Assembly (NCBI GenBank): GCA_963620985.1
Contig: CAVFCI010000004.1
Span: 22,529-86,528, forward strand
Length of the DNA: 64,000 bases
Direction: 5' to 3'
Source: F23-B02 sp963620985
GTDB lineage: Bacteria; Bacillota; Clostridia; Oscillospirales; Oscillospiraceae
Part shown: positions 43,517 to 52,479 of the stretch, one piece after another
How the letters are laid out: each line of letters opens with the position of its first letter
Numbering within the stretch: position 1 is the stretch's first letter
Position numbers and translations under genes: made by a program
Notes under the pieces: generated by a model
Database searches by the model: none
What the model was told of the DNA's origin: nothing
The model's input: only the letters and a program-made list of their open reading frames with translations

Positions 43517-43636
43517 CGGATAGTAGATAGCTGATAGTGAATAGCTATATGTGTGCGCAAAGCGCACTAATTGAAATTTATTCGCTCTCTGAGCGAATAC
43601 CGCTGGCTCTCAGCTTTCAGCTCTCAGCTATCAACT

Positions 43637-43694
43637 AATTTTTTTTGATGACAATTCGGTTGCGCCCGCAACCAAATTGTCACCAAAAAAATTA
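43637..43694. repeat. 27-bp inverted repeat upstream of the SLH gene promoter
   Basis: AATTTTTTTTGATGACAATT-CGGTTGC and GCAACC-AAATTGTCACCAAAAAAATT form one long hairpin with a four-base loop. T-run before and A-run after make both strands alike, so it could terminate transcription in either direction or mark a repeat end. Confidence 0.65.
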
Positions 43695-43704
43695 ACAAAA
43701 ATGC

Positions 43705-43733
43705 TTGAAACCTGTTACTGCGTATGCTATAAT
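43705..43733 (+). promoter_or_regulatory. Near-consensus promoter of the large SLH protein gene
   Basis: TTGAAA (43705-43710), a 17-bp spacer and TATAAT (43728-43733). The start codon is at 43830, giving a leader of roughly 90 nt with GGAGG near 43812. Confidence 0.85.
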
Positions 43734-43829
43734 CAAGAAAAATATGTTTGAAGTGGAGCAACATCCGATTCAAGCGTATTTAAAAAACTTTTTCAACCCA
43801 ATATCTTAAACGGAGGTAAACAAGAGAAA

Positions 43830-46463
43830 ATGAAAAAGAGACTGTTGAGCATGCTGATGGCTGTTCTCATGATCGCCTCTCTGGTCCCCGCTACTGCTCT
43901 GGCAGCTGGCGGCGTTGATCCTCATGCGACCCATGACGTGCTGTCCGTCAACATCGAGAAGGATGCTACTGCAAAGCAGCCCGGCATCGTGTTCGAGTAT
44001 TGCAACACCTGCAGCTATGGTGCTGAGGAAGATGGTGTTGTAATCAAGGAGCTCGTTGTCACACCGTTCGTAGATGCAAAGGATGTCTGCGCTCGTCATG
44101 ACAACCTCAAGACCGTCGTGCTTCAGGCAGCTACCTGCGAAAAGCCGGCAATCAGCGTTACTTACTGCGCAGATTGCGGTCAGGCAGTTCCTGCACTCGG
44201 CCAGACCTCTTCGCTGATCATTGACTGGGCTAAGTCCACCGGTCATAGCTACAGCGAGTTCCACGTATCCAATGAGCCCACCTGCACTGCTGAAGGCTGG
44301 GGCTACACTGTATGCGACAACTGTGGCGAGCCCGTATTCGTTTACGGCGTAGGCGGCGAAATAAACACTGCTGACAACTACAAAGTTGGTTCTGCACTTT
44401 ACTATCTCACTCTTAACAAAAAGCCGTACGAAGTAAAGACCGCAACCAAGGAGAGCGTTGCTGCAATGTTCGCAGCCACCAATCCCGGCCACGAAAAGAA
44501 CGACAAGCTCGTTACTCCCGCTGAGGATGTATACGGTTACACTTGGGTAGTTGATAGTACTACCGATGGTGAGACCGGATATCTGCAGAAGACGCTCCTT
44601 TACAAGGCAGCTGTTAAGGCGACCCACGGCATCACCGTCAACGGCTATCCTGTCGTCGAGAATGAAAGCGTGACCGCTGTTCCCTATGACAATGTTGACC
44701 CCACCAACTATGTTTATTACTGGCTGAGCTACGCTGGCTACACCGGCGACTACTACTGCCCCGTCTGCAATGACTACGTTGATCACGGCGAATATCTCCC
44801 CGCACTGAACGTAGATCCTGCACATGCAATGAGCTTCATCCAGCCCGGCTATCTGCCCTATCTGGACAACCAGAACCACAAGATCAACGGCGTAAGCGAC
44901 GTTTGGAACTGCACTGAGTGCGGCAAGCTCGGCGGAACTGCTATCGCATACGACAGCTGGTTCGTCAAGGAGTTCGATAGCTATGCGGACCTCGTAGCGT
45001 TCGAGAATTTCTGCAAGGACTACTACGATACCACTTCCAACACCTATGGCTACCTCGAGAACGAGTCTGTTCTTGTTGGAAAGATTGCCGCTGGCTGCCT
45101 GACCAAGGGCTACACCGGCGATACCTACTCCGTCGTTGACGGCGAGTGGGTAATGACCAAGAAGGGCACTGATACTGCCGCACTTGGCCACGACCTCGTA
45201 AAGGTCGATTCCAAGGCACCTACCTGCACCGAGATCGGCTGGACCTGCAGCAACTACTATGTCTGCGACCGCGATGGTTGCACTTACCACACCGGCACCT
45301 GCGTTCTCGCCGCTACCAATGCAGAGCACAGCTGGCAGGCTAATGTCCTCGTCGCTCCCACCTGCAAGAACACCGGCCTGACTGTTGTCAGCTGCGCTTA
45401 CTGCAATGCAGTTGCAGTCCGCACCGGTAATGTCAGCTACCGTGCATTTGATCCCGACACAGATGATTCCTACGAAGACATCTACGTCGAGAACGTGAAG
45501 AAGGCTCCTCACACCGCTGGCGATCCCGTCAACGTTAAGGAAGCAACCTGCACCGAAGTCGGCTACACCGGCGACACCTACTGCAAGTGGTGCGGTGTCC
45601 AGCTGAGCACCGGCAAGGAAGTTCCCATGGTCGATCACACCTCTGTTGACGTAGAGGCTGTTGAGCCCACCTGCACCGAGGCTGGCAGCAAGGCCGGCAC
45701 CAAGTGCTCCGTCTGCGGCGAGGTTCTCACCGGCTGCGAAGAGGTTCCCGCACTCGGCCACACCACCGAGGTCAAGAATGCTAAGGAAGCAACCTGCACC
45801 GAGGCTGGCTACACCGGCGACACTGTCTGCACCGTATGCGGCGAAGAAGTTAAGGGCGAGGAGATCCCCGCACTTGGCCACAAGTTTGCAAACGGCATCT
45901 GCACCGTCTGCGGCGTGAAGGATCCTACCTTCAATCCGTTCCCCGATGTTGCAGAGACCAGCCCCTACTACGATGCAATTCTCTGGGCATACAACAATGA
46001 CATCACCACCGGCAAGCTCGACGGCACCTTCGGCGTAAACGACGGCTGCACCCGTGCACAGATCGTTACCTTCCTGTACCGTCAGGCCGGTTCTCCCGAG
46101 GTCTCCGCTGACGTAGTCAATCCGTTCACCGACGTAAGCGCAGACAGCGTATACTACAAGGCCATCATGTGGGCAGTTTCCGAGGGCATCACCAAGGGCA
46201 CCACTGCTACCACCTTTGATCCCAATGCAGTATGCACTCGCGGCCAGATCGTGACCTTCCTGTTCCGTGCATCCGGCGACGAGAAGGTTGAGACCACCGT
46301 CAGCTTCAGCGACGTTGCAGCAGGCTCCTACTGCTATGATGCAGTTGCATGGGCAGTTGCCAACGGCGTGACCAAGGGCTTCAGCGACACCACCTTTGCT
46401 CCCAATGCTACCTGCACTCGTGGTCAGGCTGTCACCTTTATCTACCGCGCAAACGCTGAGTAA
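43830..46463 (+). CDS. Large secreted protein with CxxC repeats and three SLH domains
   Basis: 877 aa. Signal peptide ~25 residues ending near ALAAG. The body holds about a dozen CxxC knuckles spaced along the chain, grading into near-identical repeats (KEATCTEAGYTGDTVCTVCG, VEPTCTEAGSKAGTKCSVCG) before the C terminus. Three SLH repeats (FPDVAETSPYYDAILWAYNN, FTDVSADSVYYKAIMWAVSE, FSDVAAGSYCYDAVAWAVAN) anchor it to the wall. Codon use differs from neighbours, with many GCT, GTT and GCA codons and few GCG, which suggests high expression or a different origin. Probably an abundant surface protein; binding partner unknown. Confidence 0.88.
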   Translation: MKKRLLSMLMAVLMIASLVPATALAAGGVDPHATHDVLSVNIEKDATAKQPGIVFEYCNTCSYGAEEDGVVIKELVVTPFVDAKDVCARHDNLKTVVLQAATCEKPAISVTYCADCGQAVPALGQTSSLIIDWAKSTGHSYSEFHVSNEPTCTAEGWGYTVCDNCGEPVFVYGVGGEINTADNYKVGSALYYLTLNKKPYEVKTATKESVAAMFAATNPGHEKNDKLVTPAEDVYGYTWVVDSTTDGETGYLQKTLLYKAAVKATHGITVNGYPVVENESVTAVPYDNVDPTNYVYYWLSYAGYTGDYYCPVCNDYVDHGEYLPALNVDPAHAMSFIQPGYLPYLDNQNHKINGVSDVWNCTECGKLGGTAIAYDSWFVKEFDSYADLVAFENFCKDYYDTTSNTYGYLENESVLVGKIAAGCLTKGYTGDTYSVVDGEWVMTKKGTDTAALGHDLVKVDSKAPTCTEIGWTCSNYYVCDRDGCTYHTGTCVLAATNAEHSWQANVLVAPTCKNTGLTVVSCAYCNAVAVRTGNVSYRAFDPDTDDSYEDIYVENVKKAPHTAGDPVNVKEATCTEVGYTGDTYCKWCGVQLSTGKEVPMVDHTSVDVEAVEPTCTEAGSKAGTKCSVCGEVLTGCEEVPALGHTTEVKNAKEATCTEAGYTGDTVCTVCGEEVKGEEIPALGHKFANGICTVCGVKDPTFNPFPDVAETSPYYDAILWAYNNDITTGKLDGTFGVNDGCTRAQIVTFLYRQAGSPEVSADVVNPFTDVSADSVYYKAIMWAVSEGITKGTTATTFDPNAVCTRGQIVTFLFRASGDEKVETTVSFSDVAAGSYCYDAVAWAVANGVTKGFSDTTFAPNATCTRGQAVTFIYRANAE

Positions 46464-46547
46464 ATAATTCCGCAATTCTAACGAGGTTTAGAGCACTTAT
46501 TTAAATTGTCTCTTGTTATAACTATTCGTTATGTTGCATAAAAGCAG

Positions 46548-46589
46548 CGCCGCAGTGGCTAACCCCACTGCGGCGTTGTGATTTTTTTT
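46548..46589 (+). terminator. Terminator of the SLH protein gene
   Basis: An 11-bp stem CGCCGCAGTGG / CCACTGCGGCG (46548-46558 with 46565-46575), followed by TTGTGATTTTTTTT. Its T-run overlaps the left end of the inverted-repeat element that begins here. Confidence 0.88.
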
Positions 46590-47016
46590 ACTGGCGCTTT
46601 GACGCACCTACCTATACGTTTTTTTACTGGCGCATTCAGTCTGCACCCATACGGTAATTGCGGTGTCCCGACAGGAAGCTGCCGGCAAAACAAGAAAGCT
46701 GCCGCCTCCCGCAAGTGCGGTGCAAGCTTTGTCAGCACCGAAATCGGCGCATCATGCCTTCCCCTTACTACGAGGGGAAGGTGTCAGCCGCAAGGCTGAC
46801 GGATGAGGTGTCCATCAAATTGCGGCGCAAGCCGCAACATTATTGAAAAAAAGATAGTGTAGATTTTTAGTCTGCACTATCTTTTTTGCGTTTAATATTA
46901 AATTCAGTTCCGATTATACCTGCGCCGCACTCACGGGAAGCGAAACGTTACGGTTTATTCCAATGCTTCGATACCGTGCCGCTGCAATCAACGTATAGGT
47001 GCAGACTTAATGAGCC
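46582..47016. repeat. Inverted-repeat element, copy A
   Basis: The left end is TTTTTTTACTGGCGCTTTGAC-GCACCTA, then a second nested copy of the end (46619-46670, ...CTGCACCCATACGGTAATTGCGGT). The right end, read on the other strand, is GGCTCATTAAGTCTGCACC-TATACG, which contains the last codons and stop of the aminotransferase gene at 47007. It contains the terminator at 46846-46887 and the GAGGGGAAGGTGTCAGCCGC-type segment shared with copy D. Non-coding. Confidence 0.75.
46846..46887. terminator. Bidirectional terminator inside element copy A
   Basis: GATAGTGTAGA / TCTGCACTATC with loop TTTTTAG, flanked by A-run before and T-run after. It can serve the SLH gene on the plus strand and the aminotransferase on the minus strand. 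Confidence 0.9.
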
Positions 47017-48200
47017 TTATTATACTCCTCGATGCCCTTTTTGAGCAGCTCCATGCAGCGTGTGATGTCGGCCTCGTTGATGACGTAGGCCATGCGGATC
47101 TCGTTCACGCCGGTGTGCGGAGTTTTGTAAAAGCTCTCGGCGGGGGTGAACATCAGCGTGTCGCCGTTGTCGTCAAACTCCTCCAGCATCCATATCTGGA
47201 ACTTCTCCGCGTCGTCAACCGGCAGCGCGGCCATGACGTAAAATGCGCCCTTGGGCTCGGAATACACAACGCCCGGGATCTTCTTGAGCCCCTCGACGAG
47301 CGTGTCCTTACGCGCACAGTATTCCTTGCGCACCGCGTCGAAATACTCCGGCCCCACGGTATACAGTGCAGCGGACGCGACCTGATCTATGGTCGATGCG
47401 CACAGACGGCCCTGACACCACTTCATCGCGTGGTTGTACAGCTCCTGATTGCGCGTTATCACGCAGCCGATGCGCGCACCGCAGGCGGAAAAGCGCTTGG
47501 ACACGGAGTCGATGACTACGACATTGTCCTCATAGCCCTCCAGCTGGAGCAGGCTCATGAGCTTTTCGCCGCCGTAGACGAATTCGCGGTAGACTTCGTC
47601 ACCGATGATGAACAGGTCGTGCTCCTTTGCGATGTCGGCCATGAGCTTGAGCTCCTCCTCGGTGAGGATCGTGCCGGTCGGGTTGCCGGGGTTTGTGAAC
47701 ATGATCGCGCGGGTGTGCTCGTTGATGCAGGCCTCGATGCGCTCGCGGACGGCGAACCTATAGCCCTCCTCGGGCTTGGTGGTCACGGGGCGGATCGTTG
47801 CGCCCGTGAGCGTCACGAAGGTCGAGTAGTTGGGGTAGAACGGTTCGGGAACGATGATCTCGTCGCCCTCGTCGAGGATGCAGGACAGCGCGATCTGCAG
47901 GGCCTCCGAGCCGCCGGTCGTGATCAGCACCTGCTTGTTCGTTATCGGCGCGCCGATCTTGCCGTAGTAGTCAACTATCGCGTCGAGCATCACGGGAACG
48001 CCGTCGGACGGGGCGTAGGCCAGAACGGGCTGCGAAAAGCTCTTGACAGCCTCAAAATACGCCTCGGGAGTTGCGATATCGGGCTGGCCGATGTTCAGGT
48101 GATACACCTTCTTGCCCTTCTTGACCGCCTCCGCTGCGTACGGCGCGAACTTTCTCATCGGGGAAAGGCCGCATTTTTCGATCTTGCTTGAATACTTCAT
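47007..48200 (-). CDS. PLP-dependent aminotransferase (aspartate aminotransferase-like)
   Basis: 397 aa, fold-type I: LNIGQPDIATPEAYFEAV at the N terminus, TTGGSEALQIALSCI, NPGNPTGTILTEEEL, IGDEVYREFVYGG and the Schiff-base Lys in IDSVSKRFSACGARIG. The sequence around SACGARIG differs from the second aminotransferase at 8006. I chose ATG 48200 because AAGGAG lies nine bases before it; open frame further upstream has no ribosome site. Substrate unknown. Its last codons lie in repeat element A. Confidence 0.88.
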   Translation of the reverse strand: MKYSSKIEKCGLSPMRKFAPYAAEAVKKGKKVYHLNIGQPDIATPEAYFEAVKSFSQPVLAYAPSDGVPVMLDAIVDYYGKIGAPITNKQVLITTGGSEALQIALSCILDEGDEIIVPEPFYPNYSTFVTLTGATIRPVTTKPEEGYRFAVRERIEACINEHTRAIMFTNPGNPTGTILTEEELKLMADIAKEHDLFIIGDEVYREFVYGGEKLMSLLQLEGYEDNVVVIDSVSKRFSACGARIGCVITRNQELYNHAMKWCQGRLCASTIDQVASAALYTVGPEYFDAVRKEYCARKDTLVEGLKKIPGVVYSEPKGAFYVMAALPVDDAEKFQIWMLEEFDDNGDTLMFTPAESFYKTPHTGVNEIRMAYVINEADITRCMELLKKGIEEYNKAH

Positions 48201-48347
48201 CTGAATTGTCTCCTTTTTCATATAATTGATAATTGCGCAGTTTGCGGGACAAAATCGCCGTCGCTGCGCACAATTGCACTGAAATTGCAACAGTTCGAGC
48301 GCGATATCAGCGCCGAACGCCGAAAATTGCGCTTGTTTTGCAACATT

Positions 48348-48376
48348 ATTGTATCACCGCAGCGCCGCATATTCAA
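48348..48376 (-). promoter_or_regulatory. Promoter of the aminotransferase gene
   Basis: On the minus strand, TTGAAT (48376-48371), a 17-bp spacer and TACAAT (48353-48348). The leader to the start codon is about 140 nt and contains several GCAATT-rich repeats. The 309-bp divergent gap holds nothing else I can identify besides this and the TetR promoter. Confidence 0.75.
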
Positions 48377-48454
48377 CAGCTCAGGCCGAAAAAGATTGAC
48401 AACCTTTTTTCAATGCCGCCCCGATAAACGCAGCGCAAGTTTTCCGACCGTTCA

Positions 48455-48482
48455 TTGACTGAAAGCAGATTTGTGTTATAAT
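48455..48482 (+). promoter_or_regulatory. Promoter of the TetR gene
   Basis: TTGACT (48455-48460), a 16-bp spacer and TATAAT (48477-48482), 27 bp before the start codon at 48510, giving a short leader. Confidence 0.75.
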
Positions 48483-48509
48483 ACAAGCAAAAAGTGCGGA
48501 GGTGCGACC

Positions 48510-49082
48510 ATGCCCTATAAAGCAAAAAGCGATCTCACAAAGGCTGCCATAAAAAAGAGCTTTTTAGAGCTTCTGAAAGAAAAACCGATAAATCAGATCA
48601 GCGTCCGCGACATCGCCGAGGGCTGCGGCTTCAACCGCAACACGATATACTACCACTACGACGATATACCCTGCCTCGTCGAGGAGATCGTCATTGAGAC
48701 CGCCGAGAGTATAATCAGCGAGTATTCGGACATCAATTCGCTGGAGGCCTGCCTTGAAAAAATGGCGGCGTTCGCGCTGGAGCACAAGCGCACGGTGCTG
48801 AATGTCTACAACTCGTCAAACCGCAGCGTCTACGAGCTCTATCTCATGAAGGTCTGCGGCAGCGTCGTTGAAAACTACCTGCACACGGTGTTCGGCGACG
48901 TTCGCGCCGATGCCGAAAGCCGCGAGATACTCGTGCGCTTTTACAAGTGCGAGTGCTTCGGGCAGATCATCGACTGGCTCAACTGCGCGATGAACTATAA
49001 CATCTGCGAGCAGTTTTCAAAGCTGTGCAGACTGCGCGAGGGCTTCGCGGAGATCCTCGTCGAGCGCTGCCGGATAGACTGA
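48510..49082 (+). CDS. TetR/AcrR family transcriptional regulator
   Basis: 190 aa. N-terminal helix-turn-helix of TetR type: LTKAAIKKSFLELLKEKPIN, ISVRDIAEGCGFNRNTIYYHY. The C-terminal ligand domain resembles the Firmicutes group with YELYLMKVCGSVVENYL. GGAGG precedes ATG 48510. HflX follows immediately. The ligand and targets are unknown. Confidence 0.88.
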   Translation: MPYKAKSDLTKAAIKKSFLELLKEKPINQISVRDIAEGCGFNRNTIYYHYDDIPCLVEEIVIETAESIISEYSDINSLEACLEKMAAFALEHKRTVLNVYNSSNRSVYELYLMKVCGSVVENYLHTVFGDVRADAESREILVRFYKCECFGQIIDWLNCAMNYNICEQFSKLCRLREGFAEILVERCRID

Positions 49083-50422
49083 TAACACAGCAATATCATA
49101 AATTTACGCAGGGACTGATAAGCATAGAAAATAACGATATAAAAATAGAACGTGCGGTGCTGGCCGGACTTGCGGCTGCATCCATGGAGCCGTCTGAGCG
49201 CTCAAGCGAGATATCCATGCAGGAGCTTGCCGCGCTGGTCGAGACAGCCGGCGGCGAGGCTGTCGGCATGATGATACAGAACCGCCCGACGCCCGATCCG
49301 CGCAGCTTCATCGGCGACGGCAAGGTCGCCGAGCTGAAGGCGTTTATCGACATGAACGACTGCGATCTCGCGGTGTTCGACAACGAACTGTCGCCCTCGC
49401 AGATGCGGGTGCTCGGCGAGGAGCTGGGCGTGAAGGTGCTCGACCGCTCGGGACTGATCCTCGATATCTTTGCCCAGCGCGCGCAGACGCGAGAGGGTCA
49501 GCTTCAGGTAGAGCTTGCGCAGTACAAATACCTGCTGCCGCGGCTGACCGGCATGTGGACGCACCTTGTGCGCCAGACGGCCTCCGGCGGCTCGTCGCCT
49601 ATCGGCACACGCGGCCCCGGCGAAACTCAGCTTGAGACCGACCGCCGCCACATCCGCCGGAAGATACAGAAGCTCGAGGAGGAGCTTGCCGCCGTGCGCA
49701 AGGTGCGCTCGACCCAGCGCCGAAAGCGCGAGAAAAACGACGTTCCCGTCGTCGCCCTCGTCGGCTATACGAACGCCGGAAAATCGACGCTTCTCAACTG
49801 CCTGACCGATGCCGGCATACCGGCAAACGACCGCCTTTTCGACACGCTTGACACCACGACGCGCAAGCTGCGCATCGACGAGGTGACGGAGGTACTCATA
49901 TCCGACACCGTCGGCTTTATCCGCAAGCTGCCGCATCATCTGGTCGAGGCGTTCAAGGCCACGCTCGAGGAGCTCAGCTATGCGGACGTGCTGCTGCATG
50001 TCATAGACATCTCAAACCCCGACTGGGAGGAGCAGGCGCGTGTCGTCGATGAGCTCATCGTCCAGCTCGGTGCGGAGAAAACGCCCTGCATCCGCGTGTT
50101 CAACAAATGCGATGCGTACATCGGCATACTGCCGCACGGCGAGGACATAGTCTGCCTGTCGGCAAAGAGCGGCGAGGGCGTGCAGGAACTCGTGCAGCGC
50201 CTGAGCGAGCTGCTCGACCGCGGCAAGCGCCAGGTAACGCTGCGCATACCGTACTCCGATGCGGGCATTATGGATCTTTTGAACCGCGAGGCGGCGGTGA
50301 CGCAGCTTGAATATCTCGACGACGGGATAAAGGCCGAGGTCACCGTTCCGCCGGAGGTTTTCGGCAGGATAAAGAAGTATATACCCGGCTACACCGAGCC
50401 CAAGGAGGACTGGGAGGATTGA
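49025..50422 (+). CDS. hflX: Ribosome-associated GTPase HflX
   Basis: GTPase that binds ribosomes. An N-terminal nucleotide-binding region (AVLAGLAAAS; RSFIGDGKVAEL) precedes VELAQYKYLLPRL, the glycine-rich RGPGETQLETDRRHIRRKI and the G domain: G1 GYTNAGKSTLLN, G3 DTVGFIRKLPH and G4 NKCD. The start is uncertain. The only standard start codon before the conserved region is GTG 49025, inside the tetR gene and without a ribosome site. Homology begins near 49145. AGGGA at 49110-49114 is followed by CTG 49115 and ATA 49124, either of which could be a non-standard start. Confidence 0.88.
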   Translation: MQTARGLRGDPRRALPDRLITQQYHKFTQGLISIENNDIKIERAVLAGLAAASMEPSERSSEISMQELAALVETAGGEAVGMMIQNRPTPDPRSFIGDGKVAELKAFIDMNDCDLAVFDNELSPSQMRVLGEELGVKVLDRSGLILDIFAQRAQTREGQLQVELAQYKYLLPRLTGMWTHLVRQTASGGSSPIGTRGPGETQLETDRRHIRRKIQKLEEELAAVRKVRSTQRRKREKNDVPVVALVGYTNAGKSTLLNCLTDAGIPANDRLFDTLDTTTRKLRIDEVTEVLISDTVGFIRKLPHHLVEAFKATLEELSYADVLLHVIDISNPDWEEQARVVDELIVQLGAEKTPCIRVFNKCDAYIGILPHGEDIVCLSAKSGEGVQELVQRLSELLDRGKRQVTLRIPYSDAGIMDLLNREAAVTQLEYLDDGIKAEVTVPPEVFGRIKKYIPGYTEPKEDWED

Positions 50423-51015
50423 GCGAGTATTTCGTGCCCGCCGGAGATGGCGAGGCGGAATTGATTGAAAAGCGGTCGAGCTTCCTCGGCCATGTGCGCT
50501 ATGCCGAGACCGAGGACGCGGCGCGCGAGTTCATAAGCGAGATGAAGAAAAAGCACTACGATGCGCGGCACAACTGCTGGTGCTACATCATCCGCGGCGG
50601 CGCGGTGCGCTATTCCGACGACGGCGAGCCGCAGGGCACGGCAGGTCTGCCGATGCTCGAGGTGTTCAAGCGCGAGGGTGTTGAGAACGTCGTGTGCGTT
50701 GTGACGCGCTACTTCGGCGGCGTGCTGCTCGGCACGGGCGGACTGCTGCGCGCATACACGAAAAGCGCAAAGGATGCGCTGGACAACGCCGGTATCGCCG
50801 TCGTCCGCCGGCAGGTAAAGCTCGAGCTGAGCTGCCCGTACTCGCTGCTTGAACGCATGAAGCTCGAATGCGCGGCTCAGGGCGGCACGGTCGGGGATAT
50901 CGAATACGGCGCGGATGTGCGCCTTTCGCTCCTGCTGCCCGAGGCAAACGCCGAGTCCTTCTGCGCCCGCGTCACCGAGCTCAGCGCCGGCCAGATCTTT
51001 CAGAGGCGCATTTAG
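50419..51015 (+). CDS. YigZ/IMPACT family protein
   Basis: 198 aa. The family core is present: IEKRSSFLGHVRYAETEDAA, DARHNCWCYIIRG, SDDGEPQGTAGLPMLE and TRYFGGVLLGTGGLLRAYT, followed by a small C-terminal domain. Function poorly known, possibly linked to translation. The start is TTG 50419, overlapping the hflX stop, with GGAGG nine bases upstream. The last codons and stop lie in the left end of inverted-repeat element B. Confidence 0.9.
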   Translation: MSEYFVPAGDGEAELIEKRSSFLGHVRYAETEDAAREFISEMKKKHYDARHNCWCYIIRGGAVRYSDDGEPQGTAGLPMLEVFKREGVENVVCVVTRYFGGVLLGTGGLLRAYTKSAKDALDNAGIAVVRRQVKLELSCPYSLLERMKLECAAQGGTVGDIEYGADVRLSLLLPEANAESFCARVTELSAGQIFQRRI

Positions 51016-51347
51016 GCTGCACCTATACGGTGATTGCGGTGGCACGGAGTCGAGGGTGCTGCGGAAACCGCAGCAAGCTGAGAGCTGAAAGCCGATAGCT
51101 GATAGTTAAAGGCATTCGCTCTCCGAGCGAATGAAGTTAGATTTGTGCGGCGCTGCCGCAGCTGAATTTGTTGCGGCTGACACCTTCCCCTCAAGCTCCG
51201 CAAGGGGAAGGCATGGGGCACCGATTTCGGTGCAGACAAACTTGCTACGCACTCGCGGGACGCGAAACGTTGCGGTTTATGCCAGTGCTTCCGGTCGTGC
51301 CACCGCAATATGCGTATCCGTAGGTGCGCCAATGCGCCTCTAAAAAA
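51005..51347. repeat. Inverted-repeat element, copy B
   Basis: The left end GGCGCATTTAGGCTGCACC-TATACGGTGATTGCGGT starts inside the YigZ stop region; the right end ACCGCAATATGCGTATCCG-TAGGTGCGCCAATGCGCC followed by TCTAAAAAA is its inverse. In between lie GAGAGCTGAAAGC-type and ATTCGCTC/GAGCGAAT hairpins (51114-51132) and a CTTCCCCTC/AAGGGGAAG segment. A further variant end at 51348-51390 mirrors the start of copy C. No ORF supported. Confidence 0.75.
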
Positions 51348-51425
51348 CCGTATCCGCAGAGGTATCAATGCGATATCGAAAAAAATTACGAAAAAATAAA
51401 GGGAAATGCGAATTTGCGTCGTATA

Positions 51426-51457
51426 AAGGTATTGAGGGAAACTTCAATACCTTTTTT
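51426..51457 (+). terminator. Terminator upstream of dgt
   Basis: GGTATTGA / TCAATACC (51428-51435 with 51444-51451) followed by TTTTTT, 18 bp before the dgt start. It ends transcripts from the hflX side, or attenuates dgt if dgt is read from upstream. Confidence 0.8.
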
Positions 51458-51474
51458 GGTCGGAGGGAAAAAGC

Positions 51475-52479
51475 ATGGCGTGTCCCAGAGAAAAACGCGA
51501 AATTATAGAGCGCACGCTCGTCGGCGAGTACGGTGTCAGAGCCGAAAACTCGCAGGGCCGCGCACTGCCGGAGGAGGAGTGCGAGATACGCACCTGCTTC
51601 CAGCGAGACGTTGACAGAATAACCCATTCCAAAGCCTTCCGCAGACTCAAACACAAGACTCAGGTATACCTCAGGCCGGAGGGAGACCATTACCGCACGC
51701 GCCTTACGCACACGCTGGAGGTGTCGCGCCTTGCAAGGACGATAGCGAGGGCGCTCGACTTGAACGAAGACCTCACGGAGGCGATGGCGCTCGGCCACGA
51801 CCTCGGGCACACGCCTTTCGGTCACGCCGGTGAGAGGGCGCTCAACAGGATCTATGAAAATGGCTTCAAGCACTATGAGCAGTCGCTGCGCGTTGTCGAT
51901 ATCCTTGAGCGCGACGGCAGGGGACTGAACCTGTGCTACGAAACGCGCATGGGCATACTGCACCACACGCACGGTGCGCCCGACGACACGACGGAGGCGA
52001 CGGTCGTGCGCCTTGCCGACCGTATCGCGTACATAAACCACGACCTTGACGACACCATCCGCGCCGGTATCCTGCGCACGGAGGATGTGCCTGAGATGAT
52101 CCGCACACGCTGCGGCGAGCGCAACAGCGAGAGGATAAACTCCATCATGCTCGACCTCATCGAAAACAGCGGCGGCGGTCAGATAAAAATGAGCGATTAT
52201 ATGCAGGAGGCGGTCGATTTCTTCCACGCCTTCATGTACTCGGACGTGTACACAAACCCCATCGCCAAGGGCGAGGAGAGCAAGGTTGACGGCATCATCG
52301 GAGGACTGTTTGACTACTACCTCAAGCACCCCGAAAAAATGGCCGGAGAAATGCAGGCCATTGCCGAAAGGGAGGGCACGGCGCGCGCCGTGTGCGACTA
52401 TATATCCGGCATGACCGACGGCTACGCCATGGAGAAATACGGCGAGATATTCATCCCCATGTCGTGGACAGTAAAATGA
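51475..52479 (+). CDS. dgt: dGTP triphosphohydrolase-like HD protein
   Basis: 334 aa. The HD metal-binding set is clear: RLTHTLEVSRLARTIARAL, then MALGHDLGHTPFGHAGERAL. The N-terminal FRRLKHKTQVYLRPEGDHYR is typical of the short Dgt subfamily of Firmicutes. It hydrolyses dNTPs to nucleoside and triphosphate. GGAGGG precedes ATG. It lies before dnaG and rpoD, as in many Clostridia. The stop is directly followed by repeat copy C. Confidence 0.92.
   Translation: MACPREKREIIERTLVGEYGVRAENSQGRALPEEECEIRTCFQRDVDRITHSKAFRRLKHKTQVYLRPEGDHYRTRLTHTLEVSRLARTIARALDLNEDLTEAMALGHDLGHTPFGHAGERALNRIYENGFKHYEQSLRVVDILERDGRGLNLCYETRMGILHHTHGAPDDTTEATVVRLADRIAYINHDLDDTIRAGILRTEDVPEMIRTRCGERNSERINSIMLDLIENSGGGQIKMSDYMQEAVDFFHAFMYSDVYTNPIAKGEESKVDGIIGGLFDYYLKHPEKMAGEMQAIAEREGTARAVCDYISGMTDGYAMEKYGEIFIPMSWTVK

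Larger units (their letters stand above)
43414..43704. repeat. Non-coding region with short hairpin repeats and a gene remnant
   Basis: No intact gene is present. It contains GTGCGCAAAGCGCAC (near 43555-43569), ATTCGCTC TCT GAGCGAAT (43580-43598), CAGCTTTCAGCTCTCAGCTATC (near 43610-43632) and GATAGTAGATAGCTGATAG-like repeats (near 43519-43540). Closely related pieces recur at 51078-51161 and 52522-52565. Confidence 0.65.

Noticed and set aside
43519..43636. CRISPR-like array suggested by repeated GATAG/TAGCT motifs
   Set aside because: Repeats are short, unevenly spaced and in both orientations, with no spacers of constant length and no cas genes.
43806..46475. An 889-codon open frame on the minus strand, spanning the whole SLH protein gene
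   Set aside because: It mirrors the plus-strand gene because that gene avoids TTA, CTA and TCA codons. The translation is low-complexity and unlike any family, with no promoter or sensible start, while the plus strand has signal peptide, SLH domains and strong promoter.
46578..46846. Short plus-strand frames of 60-73 codons in repeat copy A
   Set aside because: The sequence is repeat DNA shared with copies B, D and E, and the frames are not kept in the other copies.
51131..51343. Possible small gene in repeat copy B
   Set aside because: The frame follows the repeat, not a coding pattern, and the right part is the inverted end of the element.
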